Positions 8,119 to 17,437 of a DNA stretch of 64,000 nt are shown in pieces; position 1 is the first letter of the stretch; the number at the start of each line of letters is the position of its first letter. Under the pieces are notes generated by a model, which was not told where the DNA came from, did not search any database, and saw only the letters and a program-made list of their open reading frames with translations. A program made the translations under genes and the position numbers. This stretch comes from Halobacteriales archaeon (lineage in GTDB: Archaea > Halobacteriota > Halobacteria > Halobacteriales > SKSH01): the NCBI GenBank assembly GCA_007118145.1, contig SKSD01000026.1, positions 28,989 to 92,988 of the forward strand, given 5' to 3'.

Positions 8119-8748
8119 GTGAACATGGTGGACAAAGACATCGTTCGAAGGGGATATGAAGCGCTTGCAGATGTGTATGCCTCAGAACGATCAGACGGGG
8201 GTGAGGAGGCACGACTGTTGGAACGATTCATCGCCGGTTTGGAGACACCTGCACGCGTGCTCGATGCAGGTTGTGGCCATGGTGCTTATGTCACCCGGCG
8301 ACTCCACAGATCGGAACAGGTGCTCGGGCTGGATATCGCCTGGAATCAACTCATCTTGGCACGAGAGAATCTACATAGCGCATCTCTAGTGCAGGCGGAT
8401 ATCGCCAACATCCCGGCCAAGGACGACACCTTCGATGGCATCGTGGCGATGCACTCGCTGATTCACTTACCAGATTCCCAACATCAGTCGGCTATCGCTG
8501 AGTTTGCCCGAGTGTTACGTCCAGGCGGGAGATTGCTCGTATCAGAGGGGTCATCAGCATGGTCTGGGAGCAATCCAACATGGCTCGATAGCGAGACCGA
8601 GATGCAATGGAACATGCTCGGCCCTGATGTCACCCGTGGTCAACTCTGTGAGGAACAGTTCTCGATCATCGGCGAGTTCGGTGTTGCTGGTTCACTCGAT
8701 GATAACGAGGAGCGATGGTGTTTCTTCCTCGCCGAGTTAACCAGCTGA
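8119..8748 (+). CDS. class I SAM-dependent methyltransferase
   Basis: A 209-residue protein with a Rossmann-type methyltransferase core. Motif I, VLDAGCGHGAYV (about residues 48-59), binds S-adenosylmethionine; an acidic residue follows at the end of strand 2 (VLGLDIAW); LVQADIANIP is the adenine-contact region; and DGIVAMHSLIHLPD is motif IV/post-motif of Methyltransf_11 enzymes. The family methylates small molecules such as quinone or sterol precursors. There is no operon partner to identify the substrate. A second ATG two codons in (8125) is an equally good start. Confidence 0.85.
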   Translation: MNMVDKDIVRRGYEALADVYASERSDGGEEARLLERFIAGLETPARVLDAGCGHGAYVTRRLHRSEQVLGLDIAWNQLILARENLHSASLVQADIANIPAKDDTFDGIVAMHSLIHLPDSQHQSAIAEFARVLRPGGRLLVSEGSSAWSGSNPTWLDSETEMQWNMLGPDVTRGQLCEEQFSIIGEFGVAGSLDDNEERWCFFLAELTS

Positions 8749-8776
8749 TTGGTACCTCTATGCGACGGTCAAATAT

Positions 8777-9124
8777 TCACTCGTATGTCTGATACATCCG
8801 ATCCATGCGAGCGGCCATGACGAAATCCGTCTTATGAAGTCCATCGATCTTGTGTGTCCACATTTCGATTCCCACCTCTCTCCATGCGATGTGGATATCA
8901 GGATGGTGCCATTCCTCCTCGGCGAGCTCGCCGACCTCGTAGGCGAACTCGAGTGCGTCTCGGAAGTCTTCGAAGGAGTAGCTCCCCTTGAGGTGGTGTT
9001 CATCGATGACCTCCCAGACCGCATCATCAAGCTCGTCGAGGTATTCAGCGTACTCGTCCGCGGTCAACGGATCGTCTTCAGAGGAACATGCCACACACTC
9101 GTGGTCAGCCAGTGCCTGTGTCAT
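8777..9124 (-). CDS. pterin-4a-carbinolamine dehydratase
   Basis: A 115-residue protein. The C-terminal 80 residues carry the PCD signature: [12 protein letters not shown], then [12 protein letters not shown] with the paired histidines of the active site, and [20 protein letters not shown]. The enzyme dehydrates 4a-hydroxytetrahydrobiopterin in pterin recycling; archaeal homologues may serve molybdopterin or tetrahydropterin metabolism. An N-terminal extension contains two cysteines (ECVAC) not needed for catalysis. ATG 9124 is preferred over 9160 because the extra residues are not family-like. Confidence 0.9.
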   Translation of the reverse strand: MTQALADHECVACSSEDDPLTADEYAEYLDELDDAVWEVIDEHHLKGSYSFEDFRDALEFAYEVGELAEEEWHHPDIHIAWREVGIEMWTHKIDGLHKTDFVMAARMDRMYQTYE

Positions 9125-9214
9125 GGGCGTACGGTTGTAACTGGATGGATGTATGTGCATCGCTCACATGAGTGATCAACAGACACAGATCCCTCCAATC
9201 TCACGCCACAGGCC

Positions 9215-9973
9215 TTACTGATACATACTCGACAGCGGCTGATCTTGCACCTGTTGTTCCTCGAACATCTGCTGGTATTGTTCGGCAATCTGGTGCATCT
9301 GCCGTCGGATAGTCTCCGCCTGCTCGCTGAGTTCGGTGGTATCGATATCGAAATCGACCAGTGGCTCGAGAGCGTTATCGATGAGAGATTGTGCCGCATC
9401 AGGATCGGGTAGGAAGGGGTGTGCCCGGACGATCAGTAGTGCGGTGGGGATATCCTCCTGGTAGCACTCGCGAACGAGCGAGCCGGTCACACCACCGACC
9501 AGGCCGGGTTCCTCAGGAATGTCGATACCTGCATCGATTAACTCTTGCCTGATGGTCTCGTCGCTAGCGACCCCAACAATCTGTCCGATTTGATTCTCGC
9601 TCTCAGCAGGGGCGCCTGCGAGGAAGATCGCTCGCTTGAATTCGGGTGAGAGGTCCCTGATCACGCACTTACTCAACGGTTCGAACGATTGTGGCGGTAG
9701 AGCGAGATCACTCTCTAAGGTCATTAGCGGAGGGTTGTTTCCACCGTAAACCCTGACGAGATCGTGAACCAACCCGTTCTCGAAGGTGACCACAGGCGGG
9801 AACGAGTCTGAGATGATATTCCCATAGTGGGCGAGCCCGAGCTGTTCAGTTATCTGGTCAACCGCGATGGCCGCCACAAGTCCGTGACCAGGCAGGCCCT
9901 CGATAAGTGTTGGTGAATCGGTTTGAATGTCGGTTACCTTCTCAAAACGAGCACTATGAGCTTTGTCTGCCAT
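9215..9973 (-). CDS. PAC2 family protein (proteasome assembly chaperone-like)
   Basis: A 252-residue protein with the PAC2 hallmark LIEGLPGHGLVAAIAVD near residues 23-39, then GNIISDSFPPVVTFENGLVHD, matching the archaeal branch of the PAC2 superfamily. Eukaryotic relatives assist assembly of the 20S proteasome alpha ring; archaeal members are thought to act on the proteasome or as general chaperones, but this is not proven. The C-terminal 40 residues are Gln/Glu-rich and helical (QHQIAEQYQ-like), probably a coiled coil. Transcribed away from the phosphoribosyltransferase gene. Confidence 0.88.
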   Translation of the reverse strand: MADKAHSARFEKVTDIQTDSPTLIEGLPGHGLVAAIAVDQITEQLGLAHYGNIISDSFPPVVTFENGLVHDLVRVYGGNNPPLMTLESDLALPPQSFEPLSKCVIRDLSPEFKRAIFLAGAPAESENQIGQIVGVASDETIRQELIDAGIDIPEEPGLVGGVTGSLVRECYQEDIPTALLIVRAHPFLPDPDAAQSLIDNALEPLVDFDIDTTELSEQAETIRRQMHQIAEQYQQMFEEQQVQDQPLSSMYQ

Positions 9974-10110
9974 TGATTCTCCTCAGGCGAACATTCGAAA
10001 CCGAGGGACAAAAGAGCGCAGGGTGCGTCCTGGTATGGATTCGCTTTCGCGAATCCCGATATACCACACAGCCGTCAGATCACCAAACAGAATTTCACCT
10101 CAGTCTACGA

Positions 10111-10776
10111 ATGGTTCGTATGGTTGTTGCGTTCGACTCGGATCGATTCGAAGATCGGATAGATGCCGGGGAGCAACTCGCCACCTTCCTCGTCGAACGT
10201 AATGTTGAGGTCGACATCGTCCTCGCCATACCCCGAGGTGGCTTACCACTGGGGCGGATCGTTGCGGATACCCTGGGGGTGCCCCTGGACATCGTGGTCT
10301 CTTCAAAGATCGGTGCACCGAACAATCCTGAGCTGGCAATTGGTGCAGTAGCGAGTGACGGGACGGTCTGGATAGATGAGGATGCGGTGCAGTTCCTCGG
10401 TATCGCTGAATCGTATATCGAACAGGAGCGATCCAAGGAGGCGACCATCGCACGGGACAAGGCCGCTGCGTATCGGACTGATGGGACGGTACCTGAGGTT
10501 ACAGACCTCAATGTCCTTATCGTCGATGATGGTGTGGCAACAGGTTCGACCGCGATCGCGGCGATCAGGTTATTGCGAGAACGAGGGGCGAGATTGGTGA
10601 TGCTCGCGATACCTGTCGGGCCACCGGATACGATTGCCCAACTTGAACGTGAGGCTGACGACGTGTTCTGCCTTCGAATGCCACCTGCATTCGGAGCGGT
10701 AGGACAGTATTACAGTCGATTCGATCAAGTATCAGACGAGGAGGCAATCTCGATCTTGCAATGTGGGGAGACCTGA
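10111..10776 (+). CDS. phosphoribosyltransferase family protein
   Basis: A 221-residue protein. The PRPP-binding motif is present as VLIVDDGVATGSTAIAAI (about residues 133-150), with the two aspartates in place. Upstream, AIPRGGLPLGRIVA and VVSSKIGAPNNPELAIGAV form the type I phosphoribosyltransferase core and hood. This branch is commonly found next to stress or nucleotide-salvage genes and its base substrate is unknown. ATG 10111 is chosen because residues encoded before it do not resemble the family. A universal stress protein gene lies downstream on the other strand. Confidence 0.88.
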   Translation: MVRMVVAFDSDRFEDRIDAGEQLATFLVERNVEVDIVLAIPRGGLPLGRIVADTLGVPLDIVVSSKIGAPNNPELAIGAVASDGTVWIDEDAVQFLGIAESYIEQERSKEATIARDKAAAYRTDGTVPEVTDLNVLIVDDGVATGSTAIAAIRLLRERGARLVMLAIPVGPPDTIAQLEREADDVFCLRMPPAFGAVGQYYSRFDQVSDEEAISILQCGET

Positions 10777-10813
10777 ATCGATACTGAATGGTGACAACAG
10801 CTGCACCTACCGG

Positions 10814-11680
10814 CTACCTGATAAGTGTCACAGGTAGCGGGGAGTCACGTGCGACACGCTCTGCCACACTCCCAACGAGGACGTTCCTCAAATCTGAGCG
10901 ACCGGCACTGCCCATGACGATCTGATCGGTCTCATGCACCGTGGCGTAGGCGATGATCGATGACGATGGTTTCCCAGTCGAGAGGTCCGTCTCGGTCTGT
11001 ATGCCATGTCCCTCAAGCTTCGATGCAGCCTCCACAAGAATCTCCTCACCGGGGGCACGAAGTTCTTCAAGCAACCCCTCCACATACGTCCCTCGAGCCT
11101 CCTCAGTGTACTCAAACGGCACATCGAGCACGTGCAACACGGTCACCGAGGCTGTCGGAAACGATGCAGCGACCCATTCAATTGCATCCATCGCGTGGCG
11201 CGATCCATCAACCGGGAGCAGGATGTGTCCGGGGTAGTTTGTTTGTTCGACGGATGCGAGTGGTGCTGAAACGATCGTCACGCTCACGGGCAGTCGGCGT
11301 AAGAGTGCCTCGGAAACCCTGCCAAGGAACGGGCTCTTGATGGGTGAGCGGCCATGGCTTCCGACGATGACATGGTCTATATCGGCATCCAGAGCGTAAC
11401 GGATGAGCTGTTTGTGTGGCGTACCGAAGGCGACTTCGGTCTCGATCGATTGCTCGTTGTCATCTGCCATATCCTGAGCCCGTTCCAGGAATCTTTCGGC
11501 CTGTTCTTCTGCACGCTCCTCCCATGGCCGACTCGCACCAGGCCCCTCGTCTCGGTGGCGACGTCGGTCGATGATATGCATCGCTGTGAAGCGAGCATCC
11601 GGGAAGGAGGCCAAACCGTATGCAAGCCCGGCATAGGACTGTTCTGATCCGTCGATCGGAGTGAGGATGTGTGTTGTCAT
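10814..11680 (-). CDS. tandem UspA universal stress protein
   Basis: A 288-residue protein made of two UspA domains (about residues 1-142 and 148-288). Each ends in the nucleotide-binding pattern: first VIVGSHGRSPIKSPFLGRVSEALLR, second IVMGSAGRSDLRNVLVGSVAERVAR, both G-x2-G-x9-G-S/T-like. Such proteins bind ATP and help survival under stress. The ATG at 11680 begins exactly at the first strand (THILTPIDGS); the upstream in-frame start is not needed. Confidence 0.92.
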   Translation of the reverse strand: MTTHILTPIDGSEQSYAGLAYGLASFPDARFTAMHIIDRRRHRDEGPGASRPWEERAEEQAERFLERAQDMADDNEQSIETEVAFGTPHKQLIRYALDADIDHVIVGSHGRSPIKSPFLGRVSEALLRRLPVSVTIVSAPLASVEQTNYPGHILLPVDGSRHAMDAIEWVAASFPTASVTVLHVLDVPFEYTEEARGTYVEGLLEELRAPGEEILVEAASKLEGHGIQTETDLSTGKPSSSIIAYATVHETDQIVMGSAGRSDLRNVLVGSVAERVARDSPLPVTLIR

Positions 11681-11849
11681 GATGCTGGAACACGCGAGGG
11701 CAGTGACCCCTCGGTTTACACGTTGAGGTTCGAATATCCCGGCCATAAACGACTGACATGATTCCCATCACGTGATTGTCACAGCTCATCAGATTCACCA
11801 TCGCATACTGTGTCGAAATCGGTTTTTGCGACCCAACCGAGGTGTACGC

Positions 11850-12650
11850 ATGAGTGTCGATCTCAAGGTTGTCGTTATCGTCGCGTTTGATGAGCTTGAG
11901 ACGCTTCCAAGTGAACGTGAGCCCTGGAGACAGCGGTACTGTCTCGATACGGCCATCACATTGAAGGGATGTCCCACTCCGATACTCCATGACGGTGATG
12001 GTCTCGGGTTGCTCACTACCGGTATCGGAAAGACTGCAGCTGCCGTGTCTACCTCGACGTTACTCGCGAGTGATCGCTTCGACCTCGATGATACCGTGTT
12101 CATCTCTGTTGGTGTTGCAGGAGGACCGCCCCAGATAGTCGATATCGGGTCGGTCGTCATCTCGTCGATGATTCTCGATTGGGATTTGAAAGTCAGGTGG
12201 GATGGCCAGGAAGGGCATATCCAGATCGGGTTAAACGAGTACCTTGACGAACCATCGGTTTTCCAACTCGATGAGGCATTTGTCACTGAAGCTGTGCAGG
12301 TGGCCTCAGCGACAGATGCACGGGTCCTTCGTGGGACAAATGTCTGTGGTGATGAACTCTGGCATGGCGCTTCGCTCGCCCGACAGGTGTCATGGCTGGT
12401 CGCTACGAACGACTGCGAGCCATACCTCGTCACCGAGATGGAAGATGCAGGCACTGCACGTGCTCTCGACCGTTTCGGCATCCTCGACCGGTACCTCAGC
12501 ATTCGAGGAATCTCAAATTTTGACCGTCCTGAGGATGACACGACTGCACGTGAAAGTTTCCTTGAGGATGATTTTGAGGCAGGATTTTCGCGAGGTCTGT
12601 CTGCAGCCTTCGAGGCAGCTTCCACGATTGTCGACCATCTCCGAAGCTGA
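11850..12650 (+). CDS. NUP-family purine nucleoside phosphorylase/permease-like protein
   Basis: A 266-residue protein resembling the NUP family (purine nucleoside permease), which has the fold of nucleoside phosphorylases. Diagnostic segments are LLTTGIGKTAAAVSTSTLL, VFISVGVAGGPPQ, GTNVCGDELWHG and TEMEDAGTARAL; the Met-Glu pair in TEMED corresponds to the ribose-contact residues of phosphorylases. No membrane span is visible, so a cytoplasmic or peripheral phosphorylase activity is more likely here than transport. The ATG at 11850 gives the family N terminus. Confidence 0.75.
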   Translation: MSVDLKVVVIVAFDELETLPSEREPWRQRYCLDTAITLKGCPTPILHDGDGLGLLTTGIGKTAAAVSTSTLLASDRFDLDDTVFISVGVAGGPPQIVDIGSVVISSMILDWDLKVRWDGQEGHIQIGLNEYLDEPSVFQLDEAFVTEAVQVASATDARVLRGTNVCGDELWHGASLARQVSWLVATNDCEPYLVTEMEDAGTARALDRFGILDRYLSIRGISNFDRPEDDTTARESFLEDDFEAGFSRGLSAAFEAASTIVDHLRS

Positions 12651-12939
12651 TTAACACGATGAGTGCCGGAACGTCTCGCTTCATGGTGTGACTGATCAAG
12701 GCCAGATCGGACGGTTGTGCCACCGGTCGAGACGGTGTTCTCATCCGTTCGAAGTGAACTAAGTACCCATAACACCCGGCGTTGACGTTGCTGGCCACAA
12801 CCGCCACGACAGTGAACGCGACGGTGACATCGGCTCCCATGACCCGCTGTATGTGTGACCGTGCTACTCACTCGAGGTGAAGCCACTCGCCCAGAGTCGA
12901 CAGGCGGATACTTACGTCGTCTCCAACCAATGCGTCTCT

Positions 12940-14109
12940 ATGGCGCACAGACGGGCTCAGACGCGTGAGGTCCATGCAGGTAGCGCAGATCGCCCATTCG
13001 GGGCGATCAACCAGCCGATATTCACATCGTGCACGTACGAGTACGAGACAGCTCACTCCATCGGTGGACGGTACCGGTACGGGCGGATGGCGTCACCCAC
13101 ACGGGACGAACTTGAGGCGATGATGACCGACCTCGAGGGTGGCACGAGCGCGTACGCATTCGCCAGCGGTATGGCTGCCATCGATGCTGTATTCTCACTG
13201 CTTGAACCGGGTGCTCACGTCGTCGCAGCTGACAACCTCTATGCTGAGACTTACGACCTACTCACGGGAATTTATCCGATGTACGGTATCGATGTCTCAT
13301 TCGTCGATATCCGACGTAATGAGGTGATCGCCGATGCAATGTGTCGGGAGACAGCTCTTGTGTACTTCGAGTCGCCGACGAACCCATTGTTGCATATCGG
13401 TGATATCGAGGCGGCCGCAGCCATCGCACACGATGGTGATGCGTTCCTCGCCATCGACAACACGTTCGCCTCGCCAGCGTTACAGCGACCCCTTGAGCTT
13501 GGTGCTGATATCGTGGTTGAATCACTGACCAAATATATTGGCGGTCACTCCGATGCGATTCTCGGGTCGGTCGTCGTCGACGATCCATCTCTCGAGGAAC
13601 AACTCTCTACCATTCAATACACGAGAGGTGCGATCCCAGGATCGCTCGAGTGTTTCCTCGCCGTCAGGGGTGGACGGACCCTTTCTCGACGCGTCGAGGT
13701 GCAATGTGCGAATGCCAGGGCCATCGCCGAATGGATGGAGGCTCACGAAATGGTCGATCACGTCTACTATCCCGGTCAACCGAACCACCCCAATCACGAT
13801 ATTGCGACGAGGCAGATGGATGATTACGGTGCGATGGTCAGTCTCGACTTGAAAGGCGGTGAGCCTGCAGCCACGGCGTTTGTCGAAGCATTGGAGATAT
13901 TCACGCTCGCTGAGAGCTTGGGGGCGGTGGAGAGCCTCGTCGAGGTACCTGCCTTGATGACGCATCAAGATATCCCGCCTGAGAAGCGAGCTGCGAGTGG
14001 CATCTCCGATGGTCTCGTGCGTCTCAGTATCGGGATCGAACACGTCGATGACCTGATCGACGATATCAGGCAGGGTCTGCAAGCTGTCGAACTCGGTGAA
14101 CATGACTGA
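12940..14109 (+). CDS. trans-sulfuration PLP enzyme (cystathionine gamma-synthase/lyase family)
   Basis: A 389-residue PLP-dependent enzyme of the Cys/Met metabolism family. The Schiff-base lysine is Lys198 in ESLTKYIGGHSD; YRYGRMASPTRDELE is the phosphate-contacting N-terminal segment, AFASGMAA the cofactor-ring site, and IDNTFASP provides the aspartate that pairs with the pyridine nitrogen. Family members do gamma-elimination or gamma-replacement on cystathionine, homocysteine or methionine, and synthase and lyase cannot be told apart by eye. The next gene, an M20 deacylase, overlaps its end by eight bases, so the two form an operon and may act in sequence on an amino acid derivative. Confidence 0.88.
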   Translation: MAHRRAQTREVHAGSADRPFGAINQPIFTSCTYEYETAHSIGGRYRYGRMASPTRDELEAMMTDLEGGTSAYAFASGMAAIDAVFSLLEPGAHVVAADNLYAETYDLLTGIYPMYGIDVSFVDIRRNEVIADAMCRETALVYFESPTNPLLHIGDIEAAAAIAHDGDAFLAIDNTFASPALQRPLELGADIVVESLTKYIGGHSDAILGSVVVDDPSLEEQLSTIQYTRGAIPGSLECFLAVRGGRTLSRRVEVQCANARAIAEWMEAHEMVDHVYYPGQPNHPNHDIATRQMDDYGAMVSLDLKGGEPAATAFVEALEIFTLAESLGAVESLVEVPALMTHQDIPPEKRAASGISDGLVRLSIGIEHVDDLIDDIRQGLQAVELGEHD

Positions 14110-15253
14110 AGATGTGATCGCACTCACAAGGGAGCTCCTGCGTATCCCATCTGAGAATCCACCGGGCGAGGAAGGTGCATGTGCCCGATACATTTACGAA
14201 TGGTTCGATGAGCGTGGTATCGATGCCACACTCATCTCTCAACCTGACCCAGATCGTCCCAGCGTGGCCGCTCGTATCGGCTCAGGTTACCCGACGGTCG
14301 TCCTCAACGGCCACACAGATGTCGTACCAGCCGGCGATCTCGATACATGGCGATATCCGCCCTATGAGGCGGTCATCGATGACGGTCGAATCTACGGACG
14401 TGGTGCTACTGACATGAAGGCAGGGCTGGCGGTCGCTATGACCGTCGCGATGCGCCTGCGAAAAGCGATCGAAGCAGACGAGCTGGCTGGTTCGATCATC
14501 GTCCATGCGGCTGCCGGTGAGGAGACCGGTTATCCGGGTACAGCGTCTCTCATCGATGCAGGCTTTGGTGGCGATCTCGCTATCGTCCTCGAACCCACCG
14601 AGCTCCGGGTTGCGACCAGTGCCAAGGGCGTCGCGACCTTTCGGTTTGGTGTGGAGGGGATCGCCTCACATGCCAGTCGACCAGACGATGGTGAGAACGC
14701 TATTGATGGGCTACGTCGACTGCTTGATCTGCTGGCAGAGTATGATGACGATATCAGAGCGTTTCGTGATCCACTCGTTGGGCATGCATACGCCACCGTC
14801 ACCGAGGTACAATCCGGGATCGATTCGAACATGGCCGTCGTCCCCGACAGGGCTGAGTTACTCCTTGACAGACGACTGTTGCCTGGTGAGACGATCGACT
14901 CGGTACAAGGTGAGCTCGACGAGCTGCAAGCTCGGCATCGTTCCAACACCATCGACCGATCACTCGTTCAGTTTTACGAGCCTGCGGCGATTGACCCGGG
15001 GCATTTTCTCGCAGAGGTGCTCAGAAAACATACCGGGAATCGAACTGGCGTCTCGAGTGAGCCCTATGGATTGGAAGCGGCCACTGACGCCAGGTCGTTC
15101 ATCGCAGAGGGTATTGACGCTGTCATCTGGGGGCCGGGGCACTTAGCACAGGCACATACGGTCGATGAATGGGTCTCGACCGATGAAATGAGACTCGCAG
15201 AGGAGATTCTCGTGGATGCACTTCGAGAACTGCTCACCGATTCGCGATTATGA
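14102..15253 (+). CDS. M20 family deacylase (ArgE/DapE type)
   Basis: A 383-residue zinc peptidase-like enzyme. Metal ligands and catalytic residues are visible: NGHTDVVPAG (His71, Asp73), GRGATDMKAG (Asp104), AAGEETGYPG (the catalytic and ligand glutamates) and LEPTEL. This group includes acetylornithine deacetylase, succinyl-diaminopimelate desuccinylase and related aminoacylases. The ATG at 14102 overlaps the end of the PLP enzyme gene by eight bases; another ATG six bases upstream is possible. Co-transcription with a trans-sulfuration enzyme favours an amino-acid amide substrate over a peptide. Confidence 0.87.
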   Translation: MTEDVIALTRELLRIPSENPPGEEGACARYIYEWFDERGIDATLISQPDPDRPSVAARIGSGYPTVVLNGHTDVVPAGDLDTWRYPPYEAVIDDGRIYGRGATDMKAGLAVAMTVAMRLRKAIEADELAGSIIVHAAAGEETGYPGTASLIDAGFGGDLAIVLEPTELRVATSAKGVATFRFGVEGIASHASRPDDGENAIDGLRRLLDLLAEYDDDIRAFRDPLVGHAYATVTEVQSGIDSNMAVVPDRAELLLDRRLLPGETIDSVQGELDELQARHRSNTIDRSLVQFYEPAAIDPGHFLAEVLRKHTGNRTGVSSEPYGLEAATDARSFIAEGIDAVIWGPGHLAQAHTVDEWVSTDEMRLAEEILVDALRELLTDSRL

Positions 15254-15763
15254 GGTGACCGATCCTCGAAGTGAGAGCAACGAACCCAACATCCCTGCCA
15301 CACCACCGAAAATAGCTGTGAGGACGCTCATCACGGAGAGGATACCAATCATCGCCATATTGAACTCGAAGGCATCGGCGATATCGAGCCCCTCAGTCCC
15401 CGCACCCATCTGCACACCGATGGTGACGGCGATAATCGCGAGGAGAAGCATCAGGTAGAACCCGATGAATGAGCCCGCGAGACAGATCTTAATTACGTCG
15501 TATGGTGAGTGCTCGAACTCGCCGAGGATTGTCCCGACCAGCAAGGTGAGAAGTGGGTTGACAAACAGGATGAACAACCCCATCATGAACAAGAGTACAC
15601 CCATGACCACGAGACCGATCAGTCCCTCGAAGACATCGTCCGCCTCGATCACGAGATCGGCCGGCACCCACGAGATTGCCACGAGGGTGAAGATACCTAT
15701 ACCAAGGCCGAACAGGGCGAACAATCCTGCGATGACACCGACGGATGTGACTTTATCGTTCAT
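15248..15763 (-). CDS. four-span membrane protein, unknown function
   Basis: A 171-residue protein with four clear hydrophobic segments (about residues 8-30, 50-80, 97-120 and 137-165) and short acidic loops. It looks like the small integral membrane proteins common in haloarchaea, but no family is recognised. Its 3' end overlaps the end of the deacylase gene by six bases, tail to tail. ATG 15763 is immediately preceded by an AT-rich stretch suited to a promoter. Confidence 0.65.
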   Translation of the reverse strand: MNDKVTSVGVIAGLFALFGLGIGIFTLVAISWVPADLVIEADDVFEGLIGLVVMGVLLFMMGLFILFVNPLLTLLVGTILGEFEHSPYDVIKICLAGSFIGFYLMLLLAIIAVTIGVQMGAGTEGLDIADAFEFNMAMIGILSVMSVLTAIFGGVAGMLGSLLSLRGSVTS

Positions 15764-16049
15764 AGCCGACCATCAATCTCCTATGTATTAAAGCCGAACT
15801 GATGTTACCACTAATGATAATAAGTTAATAATATCTGTCTGATGTTTCACAAATCCGACGGTGTATTCGAGGCCTGATATTCTTGTATCATCGACGTACC
15901 TGTCGACCATGCCTCTTGGTTCAGACGCTGCTACAGTTGACCACATATATGAAGAATTCCTGCCATTTGACTGATGAAACATGAATGATGCCGGCTGGAA
16001 TGTGGATTGTCTGTACGAGTCCCGCAGTGTAGTATGTGCGGAGATACAT
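15764..16049. other. AT-rich intergenic region
   Basis: No convincing gene. The part next to 15763 holds the promoter of the membrane protein gene (TTATTA-rich); the rest runs into the IS-like remnant at 16050. Confidence 0.5.
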
Positions 16050-16171
16050 CCCCACATCCTCCCCTCCTGAAACGGCAGGTGGCTTATCCCCTGCCTCAGT
16101 TCCAAGCCACCTTATTCCAACTGACACTCTTCGAGCGAAAGCCCACGGTTTGAGCCGTGGGAGGATGACAA
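16050..16171. mobile_element. ~120-bp remnant bounded by two IS605-type end hairpins
   Basis: On the plus strand the right end reads GCGAAAG, then the perfect hairpin CCCACGG-TTTGAG-CCGTGGG (16142-16161), then AGGATGACAA. On the minus strand the left end reads CCTGCCGTTTCAGG, then AGGGGAGGATGTGGGG (about 16078 to 16050). Both resemble the conserved right end/omega-RNA 3' terminus of haloarchaeal IS200/IS605 (IS1341-type) elements, which ends in a GC hairpin followed by GGAGGATG. No transposase coding sequence lies between them, so this is a miniature or decayed element placed just before a regulator gene. Confidence 0.5.
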
Positions 16172-16250
16172 ACAACGTGCTTCGGTCGCTACTTGATTGG
16201 GTATGTCGGTTGGGCAAGTACCATAGTACTGACCTCCGAAGTGACGCATC

Positions 16251-17240
16251 ATGGCCGAACATCGCCCATCTGAATCACCAGCCGATGCTGCTGGAGGTGA
16301 GATTGGTACTCGGGTTGCTAAGACATTCGATGTCCTCGGCAACAAAACTCGTTTGGCGATACTGCTGGCGCTATGGGATGCGTACGATCCGCATGGAACC
16401 GATGACGCTGTTAGATTCACAGAGCTCCGTGACCAGATCGGCATCCGACAAGGAGCTCAGTTCAACTACCATCTCACGAAGCTGATGGATCACTTCGTCA
16501 CGAAAGACGACAGTGGCTACCGTCTCACACCGATCGGTCGGAAGTTCGTCCAGACTATCATCGCCGACACGATGGACGAGTCGAATCTCGAACCGACCGA
16601 GATAGCTGTCCCCTGTCATATCTGTGATGGAACGACGGCAATCGCCTACCAGGGGGGATACCTCTACCATCTGTGCCTGCAGTGTGATGGTCGACTCGGA
16701 CCAGGTTCGGTGTTCGATGAGGGACGACTCTTCATCGAACCGTTCCCCTCCTCAGCTCTTTCGACACGTCCCCCCAGAGAGCTCTTCACCGACGGTGTGA
16801 TCACCCTATTATTGATCAAAGTGATGAAGTTGGTGGGACTTTGCCCCCGTTGCTCAGGCGAGATTGAGGCATCGGTACACCTGTGTAGGGACCATCATCC
16901 GGGAGAAATGTCGGTCTGTCAAGCTTGTGGCGTCAGGGAGGAGGTTCGTGTCCGATGGGGTTGTTCGGTGTGTAAGTATCGTGGGGGTACCTCACCTGCA
17001 GAGGCTATCATCACGCACCCGACTGTCGTCTCATTCTATCATGACCATGGGATAGACATCAACTACAAGTTCAGAGACTTTGAGACTGCGAGACGACTTC
17101 GCGAGTTGATGATGTCACATGAGCAGGTGATCGTGCAGGATGATCCGTTACAGGTGGAGGTGACCGTGAAGATTGCAGATGAGGTGATGACGCTCATGGT
17201 CGACGAAGAGTTGACTGTGCGCGAGGTAACTCGAGGGTGA
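16251..17240 (+). CDS. winged-helix/zinc-ribbon regulator, paralogue 1
   Basis: A 329-residue protein. Residues about 22-110 form an ArsR-like winged helix (VLGNKTRLAILLAL, then FNYHLTKLMDHFV and GYRLTPIGRKF). After it come two cysteine clusters: CHIC...CLQC near residues 121-145 and a larger one with CPRC, CQAC and CSVC plus CRDHH near residues 203-245, so at least two zinc ribbons. The rest, to the acidic C terminus, is probably a dimer or ligand domain. Two paralogues with the same layout lie at 22170 and 28058. Haloarchaea have many such regulators with unknown signals. ATG 16251 gives the natural N terminus and a short IS-like remnant lies just upstream. Confidence 0.85.
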   Translation: MAEHRPSESPADAAGGEIGTRVAKTFDVLGNKTRLAILLALWDAYDPHGTDDAVRFTELRDQIGIRQGAQFNYHLTKLMDHFVTKDDSGYRLTPIGRKFVQTIIADTMDESNLEPTEIAVPCHICDGTTAIAYQGGYLYHLCLQCDGRLGPGSVFDEGRLFIEPFPSSALSTRPPRELFTDGVITLLLIKVMKLVGLCPRCSGEIEASVHLCRDHHPGEMSVCQACGVREEVRVRWGCSVCKYRGGTSPAEAIITHPTVVSFYHDHGIDINYKFRDFETARRLRELMMSHEQVIVQDDPLQVEVTVKIADEVMTLMVDEELTVREVTRG

Positions 17241-17437
17241 CAACCATGCTGTCGATGTTCGGCGTGGTCTCTCCAATTCACTCCCCAACTCCGATAATTA
17301 TCTCGAACATACCTGAGTGAATCTCGCTCGATTCGAGAAGATCGATGATCTGAACACCCGCTACATGCAACTGCAACCAGTCTGAGTCGATCGGGCCGGT
17401 TGCATCGATGACAACGGTGATGACGGTGATGAAGAGA

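Noticed and set aside
12496-12840. 114-codon minus-strand frame in the spacer before the trans-sulfuration gene
   Set aside because: Only the first 28 residues look membrane-like; the rest is antisense to the phosphorylase-like gene end.
11795-12886. 363-codon minus-strand frame opposite the purine phosphorylase gene
   Set aside because: It is an open reading frame created by the codon pattern of the real gene on the other strand; its sequence is Ser/Arg/Thr-rich and has no motif.
17278-17437. Open minus-strand stretch after the alpha/beta hydrolase, reading like a protein end (VIDATGPIDSDWLQLH)
   Set aside because: No start codon in frame within the spacer and no recognised family; it may be a decayed gene tail but cannot be supported.
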